Shown piece by piece: positions 20,185 through 27,871 of a stretch of 55,002 nucleotides of DNA. The stretch's first letter is position 1. Each line of letters begins with the position of its first letter. The notes beneath the pieces were generated by a model. It made no database searches and was not told where the DNA came from. It saw only the letters and a list, made by a program, of their open reading frames with translations. This DNA is from Longimycelium tulufanense (lineage in GTDB: Bacteria; Actinomycetota; Actinomycetes; Mycobacteriales; Pseudonocardiaceae), in contig NZ_BMMK01000035.1 in assembly GCF_014645795.1 (NCBI RefSeq), positions 1 through 55,002 of the forward strand. The letters are read 5' to 3'. Both the position numbers and the translations under genes were made by a program.

Positions 20185-20923
20185 CCCCTATTGGGCAGCA
20201 CCTGCCGCACGATCGAGCGGTGGATTTCCATGGCCTCGCGCTCTTCCAGGCGCTCAAGTGCGGTTTTCGGTCGTGGCAGCGGCTGCACCCGGGGGACTCT
20301 GCCGCGTTCGGAGTGCGCGGCGATGGTGACGGCCCGGAGGTTGCGGATCTCCTCCACAACGTAGGTGAGGAGTTCCTCGGTACGTGACCACTGGTCCAAG
20401 CCCATCCGGGCTGGGGTGGTCTTGATGCGGTCGCGGAGCTGGGCGACCGTCTCCTCGTCGTCGTAGACCGCCGCCCAGTAGCGGCTGTGCCGGGGCAGCT
20501 GGCCGAGCAGCCGGTAAAGCTTGGCCCACGGGTGGACTCCTCGGAAGAAGTCGAGGAGGTCCAGGCCGAGGTGGGCGTGGAGGTCGTACTCGATGGCCTC
20601 GCCGAAGCGTTCTATCGTCGCGACGAGGCCCGCAAACCCCCCGGCGGTGCCTGGTCAGGAGCGATACTGAAGTGCCGAGCCATGTCCAGGCTCAAGTCCC
20701 TGAGCACACTGGCTGGCTGGGACCGTACGAGTTCATAGACGGCGTCGAACTGGTCTCCGCACATCAGCTCCAGCATGACTCGGGTGCTGCCACACTGCTC
20801 GATTTCCAGAACCGTCTCACCGTCGGGAGGCTGGATGACGATCTCGACGTCACCGGCGTCAAGCACGAACGGCTCGGCCTTCGCTTCCTGGACGTAGCGG
20901 TCAAACTTGTAGGTTTTCCCCAC
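20181..20923 (-). CDS. Tail assembly chaperone G-T fusion (-1 programmed frameshift)
   Basis: Reading 20923 to 20636 in the first frame and then 20636 to 20181 in the -1 frame gives one 247-residue protein. I checked that the -1 frame is open from the slip site to the stop: it runs FAGLVATIERFG…, then LLDFFRGVHPWAKLYRLLG, and ends RQVLPNRG. This G/GT arrangement directly before the tape measure gene is universal in long-tailed phages; both products coat the tape measure during tail assembly. Confidence 0.85.
20612..20923 (-). CDS. Tail assembly chaperone G (unshifted product)
   Basis: 103 aa, ATG at 20923. Product of normal decoding; begins MGKTYKFDRYVQEAKAEPF and contains LEIEQCGSTRVMLELMCGD, the usual G-protein helical domain. 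It ends 24 bases after the slippery site. The G to G-T ratio normally controls tail assembly. Confidence 0.85.
   Translation of the reverse strand: MGKTYKFDRYVQEAKAEPFVLDAGDVEIVIQPPDGETVLEIEQCGSTRVMLELMCGDQFDAVYELVRSQPASVLRDLSLDMARHFSIAPDQAPPGGLRASSRR
20636..20642 (-). promoter_or_regulatory. Slippery heptamer GGGGGGT
   Basis: On the minus strand the zero-frame codons read CCG GGG GGT TTG, giving the heptamer G GGG GGT, which fits X XXY YYZ and allows both tRNAs to re-pair one base back. The downstream -1 frame is the coding T frame. The exact shift point is inferred. Confidence 0.75.
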
Positions 20924-20947
20924 ATCTGCCTCCGGGTGGTGGATGCG

Positions 20948-21139
20948 TTACGCGCTGGGTGTCGTGCCCGACTTGGACTGCCGGCCGGGCTTTGCCTCCA
21001 CCGCACGCGCTTCCGGTACCGGTTCTTCTCGGATGCGGTAGCCCTGCCCGTACATCAGGTCGTTGATCTCTACGGTGTTGGTGGCGCTGGTGGTGTACTC
21101 GCGTCCGTCGGGGTGGACGAGCGTGACCGTGTTCGCCAT
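20948..21139 (-). CDS. Small phage protein, 63 aa
   Basis: MANTVTLVHPDGREYTTSA begins a short beta-rich N-terminal half resembling small capsid- or tail-accessory proteins of actinophages; the C-terminal half is basic. ATG at 21139 follows a GGGAGG. It lies between major tail and chaperone genes. Function unknown. Confidence 0.7.
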   Translation of the reverse strand: MANTVTLVHPDGREYTTSATNTVEINDLMYGQGYRIREEPVPEARAVEAKPGRQSKSGTTPSA

Positions 21140-21214
21140 AGCTGCCTCCCGGTCCGGGTGGTGGGGTGTGGGTGACGGCCCGCCACCCAGAGCTCCAGGC
21201 CGCCACCCACGTCA

Positions 21215-21889
21215 TCAGACCGCCGGGAAGCCCATGTCCGTCAGCAGCGTCTTCCACTTGGGTCCGCCGAAGAAATGCCTCACGCTATAGCCTGCGGTGG
21301 AGTCCACCTCGGCGGTGAGGGTGATCTGGTAGGACATCTCGTTGCCGTCGACCCACTGCTGGTCGGCGATCTCGGACACCATCGCCCGGGGCAGCAGCCG
21401 ACCGACCCAGATCGCGTCGGTGCCTGATCCGTCCTGGTTGATCGCGAACACCCGGAAATACCTGGTCGACGGGCGCGACGCCTGGGAGAACGCGACCTCG
21501 CCGGTGTTCGCCGTCGGGGTCACCGCCGAGAGGTCGACGTTGTTGTACAGCTCTAGGGTTCGCAGTTTGGTTTCCTGGGCGGTGAACTGCAATGTGGTCA
21601 CGTCGGACGTGATGTCGCGGCGGGTGGGGGTGATCTCGCCCCAGCTGGTCACATCCGCGATGTCGGTAGCCCGCGCCCAGGTCAAACCGTCGTCCTTGGT
21701 GATGTGACCGGTGTCGGTGTAGCCGCTGGGCAGCGGGGTCAGCTCGACCTGCAGGTCGGTCGCGTTCCACGTCGTCAACGTGCTCGGCAACGTGGCGCTC
21801 TCCGCCGCGGTGAACACCGAGCCTTGCAGCGCCTTGCGGATGAGTTCGTTCTGCAGAGTTTGTAGCTCGGACAGTGCGGTGTTGGGCAT
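21215..21889 (-). CDS. Major tail (tube) protein
   Basis: 224 aa, ATG at 21889. Position after the tail terminator and before the chaperones, its size and beta-rich sequence (TPTRRDITSDVTTLQFTA, YFRVFAINQDGSG, MSYQITLTAEVD) fit the tail tube subunit of a siphovirus. Assembles as stacked hexameric rings around the tape measure. Confidence 0.85.
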   Translation of the reverse strand: MPNTALSELQTLQNELIRKALQGSVFTAAESATLPSTLTTWNATDLQVELTPLPSGYTDTGHITKDDGLTWARATDIADVTSWGEITPTRRDITSDVTTLQFTAQETKLRTLELYNNVDLSAVTPTANTGEVAFSQASRPSTRYFRVFAINQDGSGTDAIWVGRLLPRAMVSEIADQQWVDGNEMSYQITLTAEVDSTAGYSVRHFFGGPKWKTLLTDMGFPAV

Positions 21890-21952
21890 GATGCTGCCCC
21901 TCCTTGTCGAGGCATGGATCGGCCCCGACAGGGGCCAAGAAACGGGGTCAGG

Positions 21953-22324
21953 TCAGCGGCGCACGCCCAGTCGGTACACGGCACGGAACCGGCGCACATC
22001 CGGGTCGTCGTAGGGGATCCGAGTTGGCGAGACCTCGGTGACCGCCGAGTCGATCAGCACTCCGCCGGGCGCTGTTCCCGGCGCGGCCAGAATCGTCTGC
22101 CGCGCCTGCTCGGCCAGTGTGCGTGCCTGCGCCCGGGTGGAGGCGTACACGGTGACCTCCACGCGCGGCTGGTCGGTGATGTAGTCGTCGATGCCGGCCG
22201 CAGCCTGGACGTGGATGAGTGGCAGGGTGAGCTGCGCCGGGGTGGTCTCGTACGTGGTCGCGATCGGATCCAGCAGTGCGATCAGCGCGGCCTCGACGTC
22301 GGGCCACGAGGCCAGCTCGATCAC
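21953..22324 (-). CDS. Tail terminator-like protein
   Basis: 123 aa, GTG at 22324 overlapping the previous stop by four bases. Begins MIELASWPDVEAALIALL, with PLIHVQAAAG and RVEVTVYASTR strands, the layout of tail-terminator proteins (gpU-like) that cap the tube. Placed between the HK97-gp10-like gene and the major tail gene as expected. Confidence 0.75.
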   Translation of the reverse strand: MIELASWPDVEAALIALLDPIATTYETTPAQLTLPLIHVQAAAGIDDYITDQPRVEVTVYASTRAQARTLAEQARQTILAAPGTAPGGVLIDSAVTEVSPTRIPYDDPDVRRFRAVYRLGVRR

Positions 22325-22623
22325 GGCCCGCCCTCTTCGATGATGGGCACCGAGTCACGCAGCGCGTGGTCGCCCGGGCGCTTTCGGGTGCCGAACTCGA
22401 CGACGACGGAGTGTGGGGCGTCGGCGATGACGCGCACCGTGACACGGCCGCCGGTCAACCCGGCGTCGACGACCCGGATCGACTTCTTGTGCTCGCCGGT
22501 GTCCTCCCGGGTGTGCGCGCGTGCCCACGCCGCACCCAGCGTGGCCCGCTTGCGCAGCAGATCCTGCAGCTGCTGTGACCGCAGAAACTCGGCCATGCCG
22601 CGCATATCCTTCTCGTACCTCAT
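22321..22623 (-). CDS. HK97 gp10-like head-tail joining protein
   Basis: 100 aa. ATG at 22623 overlaps the upstream stop (ATGA); the longer open frame is not needed. Signature features are the N-terminal helix, WARAHTREDTGEHKKSIRV and the terminal HSVVVEFGTRKRPGDHALRDS, typical of the HK97 gp10/neck family. It connects the head to the tail. Confidence 0.8.
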   Translation of the reverse strand: MRYEKDMRGMAEFLRSQQLQDLLRKRATLGAAWARAHTREDTGEHKKSIRVVDAGLTGGRVTVRVIADAPHSVVVEFGTRKRPGDHALRDSVPIIEEGGP

Positions 22624-22985
22624 CCGGTCACCCGCCTCAACGCGATCTCCACGCCGGCCTTCCAGCCGGTCCACGGGGAGCGCCACTGGCCTGGTTCGCC
22701 TTCCACGTGCCATTCTGTACCCTGCAGCGCCACCGGCACGAGTGGGTCGTCCGGCAGCACCACGGTGTCGGTGGGCTCGATGTCCGCGTCGTACGGCCCG
22801 TACAACGCCAACCCGACGATGACGGTCTGGCGCCGGTCCTGCTGCTCCTCCGACGTGCGCGGCGCGATCGCACAGCCCGACACGGTGTGCTCGGTGCCAC
22901 CGGGCAGCGGGTCCCCGTAGGCGTCCGTGCCGGCCGGGCGCTTCACCGTCACGGTGATGCTGTGCGGGATGTGCGGGAACTGCAC
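22620..22985 (-). CDS. Head-tail stopper-like protein
   Basis: 121 aa, ATG at 22985. Small beta-barrel-type protein (HSITVTVKRPAGTDAYGDPL… PTDTVVLPDDPLV…) in the standard head-closure position. Homologous genes close the portal channel after packaging. Overlaps the connector gene by 37 bp and the next by four. Confidence 0.75.
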   Translation of the reverse strand: MQFPHIPHSITVTVKRPAGTDAYGDPLPGGTEHTVSGCAIAPRTSEEQQDRRQTVIVGLALYGPYDADIEPTDTVVLPDDPLVPVALQGTEWHVEGEPGQWRSPWTGWKAGVEIALRRVTG

Positions 22986-23395
22986 GGGTCATCCTTCACC
23001 CACGGTGAACGCTTCAGCGGATGTTCGAGGGCGTCATCGTTCAGCGTCAGCGTCGTGGCACCGCGGCGCAGGCCCAACAGTTTCCGGTCCTCACGGGTGA
23101 GGAACAGCTTGCCCGCAGAGACGGCCTGGTCGAGAGTGTGCGAGTACGGGCCCACCGTCTGCGATCGGGCGCCGCTGGTGTTACGCAGCACTCGGGCAAC
23201 CATGTTGGACAGCACGATCGCCACCCGCGTCGCCGTGGTCCTGCCTGCAGCGATACGGGCGCCGATGTCCCCGATGTGGGAGGCGATGTGCTCCTCGGCA
23301 TCGTCCAGCTTCTGGTCGACGAACGCCTCTTGGTCAGCGGTGATCGTGCCCTCATACCGCTTCCGGACATCGTCGACGGTGGCATAGACAGCCAT
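22949..23395 (-). CDS. Head-tail connector, Gp19/Gp15/Gp42 family
   Basis: 148 aa, ATG at 23395. N-terminal helical connector domain begins MAVYATVDDVRKRYEG with VDQKLDDAEEHIASHIG, typical of Gp19/Gp15/Gp42 connectors that bind under the portal. The C-terminus contains RRGATTLTLNDDA. The last 37 bases overlap the stopper gene. Confidence 0.85.
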   Translation of the reverse strand: MAVYATVDDVRKRYEGTITADQEAFVDQKLDDAEEHIASHIGDIGARIAAGRTTATRVAIVLSNMVARVLRNTSGARSQTVGPYSHTLDQAVSAGKLFLTREDRKLLGLRRGATTLTLNDDALEHPLKRSPWVKDDPCSSRTSRTASP

Positions 23396-23425
23396 GGCTG
23401 GCCTCCCGTCGCGCTGTGAACCCGG

Positions 23426-23593
23426 TCAGGACTTTGACTTGGACTGCGTCGACTTCGGCGTGTCCGTTACCTTCGCCGTACCACCAGCCTGACCGGCCAC
23501 CGTGTTCGTTTCGTTCGGTGTCTCGTCCGGCACCGATCCGACATAGCCGTGCTTATGACCCTCGCGTGGGGCCACCACCTTCTGCTCAGCCAT
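23426..23593 (-). CDS. Small head-associated protein, 55 aa
   Basis: ATG at 23593 has GAGGAG upstream; the open frame extends 30 codons farther but without a better start. Polar, Thr/Lys-rich tail ending KSTQSKSKS, no hydrophobic segments. Lies between the head decoration and connector genes. Confidence 0.65.
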   Translation of the reverse strand: MAEQKVVAPREGHKHGYVGSVPDETPNETNTVAGQAGGTAKVTDTPKSTQSKSKS

Positions 23594-23607
23594 TCCTGTG
23601 TCTCCTC

Positions 23608-24009
23608 TCAGCGACGGGACACCGTCACGCGCACCACGCCACCGGGATCCGTGATGCCGGTGCCCACCGCAAGCGACCGCCACTGCAGCGTGTCCCCGGC
23701 CGTCAAATCGAGGTTCGCCGCCGTACCAGACAACGTGATCGCCCGCTCGTCATAGGCGGAGGCGTTCACGCCGTCGTCGAAGGCGAGCGAGGCCACGCTG
23801 GTGGTGCCGGTGCCATCCGCGCCCTTGTTGACCAGCTCCACACTGCGATGGTTGGTCGCCGCTCCCGTGATTGCGGCCTCGGGCACGTACTGCACCGCCG
23901 TGACGGTGCAGTCGAACGGCGCCTGGCCGATCACGGTGTCCTCGTTGTTGCCGGCCGTAGCCACGGCGGGCACGTCCTGTTCGATCACCCGTACCAAGGG
24001 TGCAGTCAT
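23608..24009 (-). CDS. Head decoration/fibre-like protein
   Basis: 133 aa, ATG at 24009 with a GAAGG ribosome site. Beta-sandwich-like sequence (DCTVTAVQYVPEAAITGAAT, ELVNKGADGTG, TLSGTAANLDLTAGDTLQWR) that is typical of small capsid decoration or head-fibre proteins encoded directly after the major capsid gene. Confidence 0.75.
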   Translation of the reverse strand: MTAPLVRVIEQDVPAVATAGNNEDTVIGQAPFDCTVTAVQYVPEAAITGAATNHRSVELVNKGADGTGTTSVASLAFDDGVNASAYDERAITLSGTAANLDLTAGDTLQWRSLAVGTGITDPGGVVRVTVSRR

Positions 24010-24028
24010 CAGTTCGTCCTTCCCGGGA

Positions 24029-24985
24029 TCAGTAGACGAGTGCGGCGGCCGGGTAGCGGGTCGCCTCCGTCGGGTTGTCGTGGTTGATCAGGTTCGCGAC
24101 CTGCCACCCGACGCGGAACGTCACCCGCAGCGCGATCATGTCCTGCTGGGCGAGGTTGTAGACGATCGCGCCAGTGTTGTCCTGGATCACCGCCTGGTCC
24201 AGGATCTTCAGGGTGATGTCCTGGCGGACACCCACCACGAACTGCCCACTGAAGTCGCCCGCAAACAACCTGACGTTGGTGCCAGCGGCCCCACCCGTTG
24301 GCCACAAACCGCGCATTGGGTACGACACCGGCACGCCGTCGATACTCGACAGGTCACCGGTGATGCGTCCGGTGTCGAGCCTGCGGCCCTGGGTGTCGCG
24401 GGCGGCCCGCATCTTCCGTCGAGCGCTCCTGGCTGCCACGTAGCCGGTGACGTCGAACCCGTCCTCCTCGACCGCGGCGATCACGTTGTCCAGATCGCCC
24501 ATCCACCCGCCCTGGGCGGCGGTAGCCGTGCCCTCGGTGACCGTGTTAGCGGCGGCGGCTACCGCAGCGTTGATGTCCTGCGGGAACGAAGTGGGCGCGT
24601 TGGTTCCGAAGTAAACGGTGTCGTCCACGGTCCTGCCGAACGCCTCGGTCAGGTAGGGCTCGGCCTCATCCCAGATGTCCTGCTCCAGGTCGTCGACCAC
24701 GTTCTCCGGCACCGGCATGATCGCGGCCAGCTCCTCAATGTTGAGAAACTTGTTGTCCCACGCCATCTCCGTGGTTTGTTTCAGCCCGGTGTCCCCGGTG
24801 ACCCAGTACGCCACCGGCAGCGCGGTGAGGACCGGGAACCGGACCTGGTTGCGCCCCACCGGAACCCGGCGAAACGTTCGTAGGACGGCCGACTCCTCAG
24901 TGGCCTTCTCCAGCATCACCCGAGACACTTCCTCGGGCACCAGCGCTGATGTGTCGGTCCGGCTGGTCAGGTTGTTGTACGGCAC
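24029..24985 (-). CDS. Major capsid protein, HK97 fold
   Basis: 318 aa, GTG at 24985 with GGAGG. Recognised from VSRVMLEKATEESAVLRTF and ALPVAYWVTGD in the N-terminal arm and E-loop region, LNIEELAAIMPVPENVVDD in the P domain and DMIALRVTFRVGWQV near the end, all typical of HK97-type capsids. Forms the icosahedral head with the scaffold protein encoded before it. Confidence 0.95.
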   Translation of the reverse strand: MPYNNLTSRTDTSALVPEEVSRVMLEKATEESAVLRTFRRVPVGRNQVRFPVLTALPVAYWVTGDTGLKQTTEMAWDNKFLNIEELAAIMPVPENVVDDLEQDIWDEAEPYLTEAFGRTVDDTVYFGTNAPTSFPQDINAAVAAAANTVTEGTATAAQGGWMGDLDNVIAAVEEDGFDVTGYVAARSARRKMRAARDTQGRRLDTGRITGDLSSIDGVPVSYPMRGLWPTGGAAGTNVRLFAGDFSGQFVVGVRQDITLKILDQAVIQDNTGAIVYNLAQQDMIALRVTFRVGWQVANLINHDNPTEATRYPAAALVY

Positions 24986-25031
24986 GGTCTACCTCCTTCG
25001 TCCGCGCAGCGGTCCGGCCGTGCCGCTGGCG

Positions 25032-25613
25032 TCACTGCCGTCCGGCGGCTCGCCGGATCAGCGCGTTCATGTCGGTCGGGGTTTCGCCCTTGGCGCCCTG
25101 GTCGGGATCCGGCGTGGGACGACCTGCGACCTTGGTCAACGAGGTCGCCAGGGCGGCGATGGCCTGCTCGTCGGGGTCGCCGCCCTTCAGCAGTCGCAGC
25201 GCGTCGACGTGCTCCAGCAGCGGGGCAACGTCGTCCTTGCGGAGCCCGGCCTCGGCGAGCTGGGTGTGCAGGGCGGCCAACGCCAGCCGTTGGCTGCGTT
25301 CGACGTCCCGCAGGTCCCGCTCGGAGAGGGCGTTGCGCAGGTCATCCAGTTGCTGCTGCACGGTGGGCAGCTGCTCGGCAGCCTGCCGGTTCTCCTTGGC
25401 CCGCGTCTCCCACTTGCGGGCGTGGCCGAGCTTGGTGCGGATCTCCTCGGGGGTGAGTCCGACCTCCTCAGCCAGGGCGCGCCACGGTGCCGCGTTCCAC
25501 CCGTTGTCCGTGCTCGACGCCGGTGAGCCGCCGTTGTTCGATGCGGGTGGGGCATCCTGCTGGGGTTCCTGGCCCGTTTCGGGCACACCAGTCCCTGCGT
25601 CGCTGTCACTCAT
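25032..25613 (-). CDS. Capsid scaffolding protein
   Basis: 193 aa, ATG at 25613. Disordered Gln/Asn/Ser-rich N-terminus, central coiled coil (about residues 60-115, with LPTVQQQLDDLRNALSERD) and a basic C-terminus ending ALIRRAAGRQ. Placement between MuF-like and capsid genes is diagnostic. Directs capsid assembly and is normally removed from the head. Confidence 0.85.
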   Translation of the reverse strand: MSDSDAGTGVPETGQEPQQDAPPASNNGGSPASSTDNGWNAAPWRALAEEVGLTPEEIRTKLGHARKWETRAKENRQAAEQLPTVQQQLDDLRNALSERDLRDVERSQRLALAALHTQLAEAGLRKDDVAPLLEHVDALRLLKGGDPDEQAIAALATSLTKVAGRPTPDPDQGAKGETPTDMNALIRRAAGRQ

Positions 25614-25620
25614 CGGGTTC

Positions 25621-25672
25621 TCCCGTTCCGGGATACGACCGTGCCCGTTGCGGGCACGGAAGTCGTTACGAG
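25621..25672. repeat. Intercistronic double-hairpin element, copy A
   Basis: Holds TCCCGTTCCGGGATACG (25621-25637) and CCCGTTGCGGG (25644-25654), here embedded in an 8 bp hairpin CGTGCCCG/CGGGCACG (25640-25658), then TACGAG that includes the upstream stop. It spans the gap between the MuF stop and the scaffold start. A second copy is at 30098-30144. Confidence 0.6.
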
Positions 25673-26475
25673 GCGCGCAGATCGTCCGGTCCGGTGAACC
25701 GGTCGCGGGGGCGCACCAGCATCCGCCCCAGCTCGCCGTGCTCCGGCGTCATCTGCACCAGAAGCTGCCGGTAGTCCGGGGCGCGTGCGCCACGGTCCGC
25801 CTTACCGGTCAGCGCCTCCACCGCAGAATGCACCTGCTCCAGCAGCTCTGGCTCGATCACCTGGCCCGGGTCCTCACGGGTCAGGATCGGCCGCACCTGG
25901 CAGTCACACGCCGGATGGATTGGGTTCAGATCCTTGACGTGGTACCGCTGGGTGGAGGCCACCACGCACAACGCGCAGTTCTCCTCCCCCTGCAGCACCC
26001 GACGCCAGTACCGTGGCCGAAACCCGGCTGGTAGGCGCTCCATCGCCACTTGGGAGGCGTGCGCGTAGGTCTGCTGCAGATCCGCCTCGGCGATCTCCCG
26101 CAGTCGGACCGCGCCGAGCTGCACCGCCTCATCCAGGGTCTTGCCGCCGGCCAAGCCGCGGCGGGCTTCGACGAACGGCCGCCGGTACACCTCCGCCGCG
26201 TCGACACTGTGACGCAGATCGATCGCCTTCTCATCCGGGATGCCGGGTGGGGCTATCGGGCGACCGAGGGCGTCGCTGGCCTGCGCGGCGACGAAGGTCG
26301 CTGCCAGGGCGGCCAGCGAGCGCTGTGCCCCGAACACCAGCGGCACGGCCTGCCGAACGAACCGGTCCGCGTCGGCGTCCCGCCACGAACCCAACCCCAG
26401 AAACAGCTTGGCCAGCGTCTCCAGGAGTCGCAGCGACAGCAGACGCCGGAGCCGAGCGAACTGCGCCGGTGTCAC
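25666..26475 (-). CDS. MuF-like head morphogenesis protein
   Basis: 269 aa, GTG at 26475 overlapping the portal stop by four bases. Helical N-terminal half, then the MuF/VG15 minor head core: RVLQGEENCALCVVAST, and HPACDCQVRPI with paired Cys/His. Minor head proteins of this family associate with the portal and assist DNA entry. Confidence 0.85.
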   Translation of the reverse strand: MTPAQFARLRRLLSLRLLETLAKLFLGLGSWRDADADRFVRQAVPLVFGAQRSLAALAATFVAAQASDALGRPIAPPGIPDEKAIDLRHSVDAAEVYRRPFVEARRGLAGGKTLDEAVQLGAVRLREIAEADLQQTYAHASQVAMERLPAGFRPRYWRRVLQGEENCALCVVASTQRYHVKDLNPIHPACDCQVRPILTREDPGQVIEPELLEQVHSAVEALTGKADRGARAPDYRQLLVQMTPEHGELGRMLVRPRDRFTGPDDLRAS

Positions 26476-27851
26476 CGCTGCTCCAGTGGCACCGCCAGCG
26501 CGCTCAGCCCGGCACGGAACGCGTCGGCCGCGAGCTCACTGCGCAGCTGATCAATTTCCTGCGGGGTGTCCCCGATCCGCTCCGCGACGATCGGCAGCGG
26601 ATAGCCTGCGGCCCGCAGCTTGGACGCGTAGTCGGCGACCGCCGCCAGGTTGAGATTCTCCGGCCGCGCCCACACCACCTCAGCGGTGGACAAGTCCCGC
26701 TCCAGCCCGGCAATATCCGCCATCAGCTGTAGGGCTTCTTCTAGGGGCTCGGACCAGGCGGCCATCCGCTGCCTGACCTTGGAGACGTGCCCGGCATCCA
26801 GCGCGGCGACCGAGTCCGCCGAGATGTTGATGAGATCTCCGGGCAGGTAGTACACCGGTGTCAACGTGACCGCAGCGAATGCCCGCATGTCGGCTTCGAC
26901 CCCGCGCAGCATCTGACTGGTGTCGGTCTGCTGCAGGTCCCCGATCTGCGGAGCCGGGAGCCCCGGCTCGTTCGGGGGGATCGTGAAAATCTGGTCGGCG
27001 CCGGGGTCGAACGGCGCGATCGGCAACCCGGTCGCGGAATCCTCCTCCGGCTCGTAGTTGAGCAGGTAGCGCTGCCGGAACGAGGCGTACCGCTCAGCGG
27101 TCAACCGGTTGAGCAGCGTCAGGTTCAACCGGTTCTGCACATCGATACCGACGGCGAACTCCGCGCGCCCGTCCTCGCCTTCGTCCCCGTTGACGAACGG
27201 GATCACCGGCACCACCGGCGTGGAGCGCGCAGGATCTCCCCGCGCCTCCCACGCCTCGGGTTTCCACGACAACCGGCCACTGCGGTCCTTGTGCTTACGC
27301 TGGCTCTGCCAGTGGTAGCGCCAGCCGGGCAGATACAGGGTGGCCATCCACCGCCGACGGATCGGGTCGTGCCACAGCCGCAGCGCCGCCAACCGCTCCG
27401 AGGGGTCCGCCGGATCGCACTCGGCGATCACGTTCTCCGGGCCCTCGATCGTCACCCGGGGCGTGTTCGCCCGCCGCGGATCCACGCCGACGATGACGTA
27501 GGCCGACCCGACCATGAACGCCTTGCGGAAGATCGTGAACTGCCGAGCATCCAGTTTGGCCTGCTGCCACAGCCGCCACACCGCGTTATCCGGCTCCTGC
27601 TGGCTGGTGTCCCGGAACCCGATCACCTGCATCCGGTGCACCATCGACTCCGCACACAACAGGCACAGGTTTGTCCTGGCGAGCGCTTGGAACCGGCGAT
27701 ACGCCTCCTTGTGCTGCGATGGCCCCGACGGCAGATCGTGGTCACCGTCGTAGTAGCGGCGCCAGTACCGCACCCGGTCCTGGCGCTCCACCAGCTGAGG
27801 CCCGAGCCGAGCCAGCCACTCGGGGGGCGTCAAGTCGCTGGCCTCGGCCAC
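26472..27851 (-). CDS. Portal protein (SPP1 gp6-like)
   Basis: 459 aa. GTG at 27851 is chosen because GAGGGAGG lies at correct spacing; the upstream TTG would place the start inside that ribosome site. The stem and clip features are visible: LLCAESMVHRMQVIGF, DVQNRLNLTLLNRLTAERYASFRQR and LPGDLINISADSVAALD. Forms the dodecameric ring through which DNA enters and exits the head. Confidence 0.92.
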   Translation of the reverse strand: MAEASDLTPPEWLARLGPQLVERQDRVRYWRRYYDGDHDLPSGPSQHKEAYRRFQALARTNLCLLCAESMVHRMQVIGFRDTSQQEPDNAVWRLWQQAKLDARQFTIFRKAFMVGSAYVIVGVDPRRANTPRVTIEGPENVIAECDPADPSERLAALRLWHDPIRRRWMATLYLPGWRYHWQSQRKHKDRSGRLSWKPEAWEARGDPARSTPVVPVIPFVNGDEGEDGRAEFAVGIDVQNRLNLTLLNRLTAERYASFRQRYLLNYEPEEDSATGLPIAPFDPGADQIFTIPPNEPGLPAPQIGDLQQTDTSQMLRGVEADMRAFAAVTLTPVYYLPGDLINISADSVAALDAGHVSKVRQRMAAWSEPLEEALQLMADIAGLERDLSTAEVVWARPENLNLAAVADYASKLRAAGYPLPIVAERIGDTPQEIDQLRSELAADAFRAGLSALAVPLEQR

Positions 27852-27871
27852 GGGCACCCCCTCCCTCAAGG

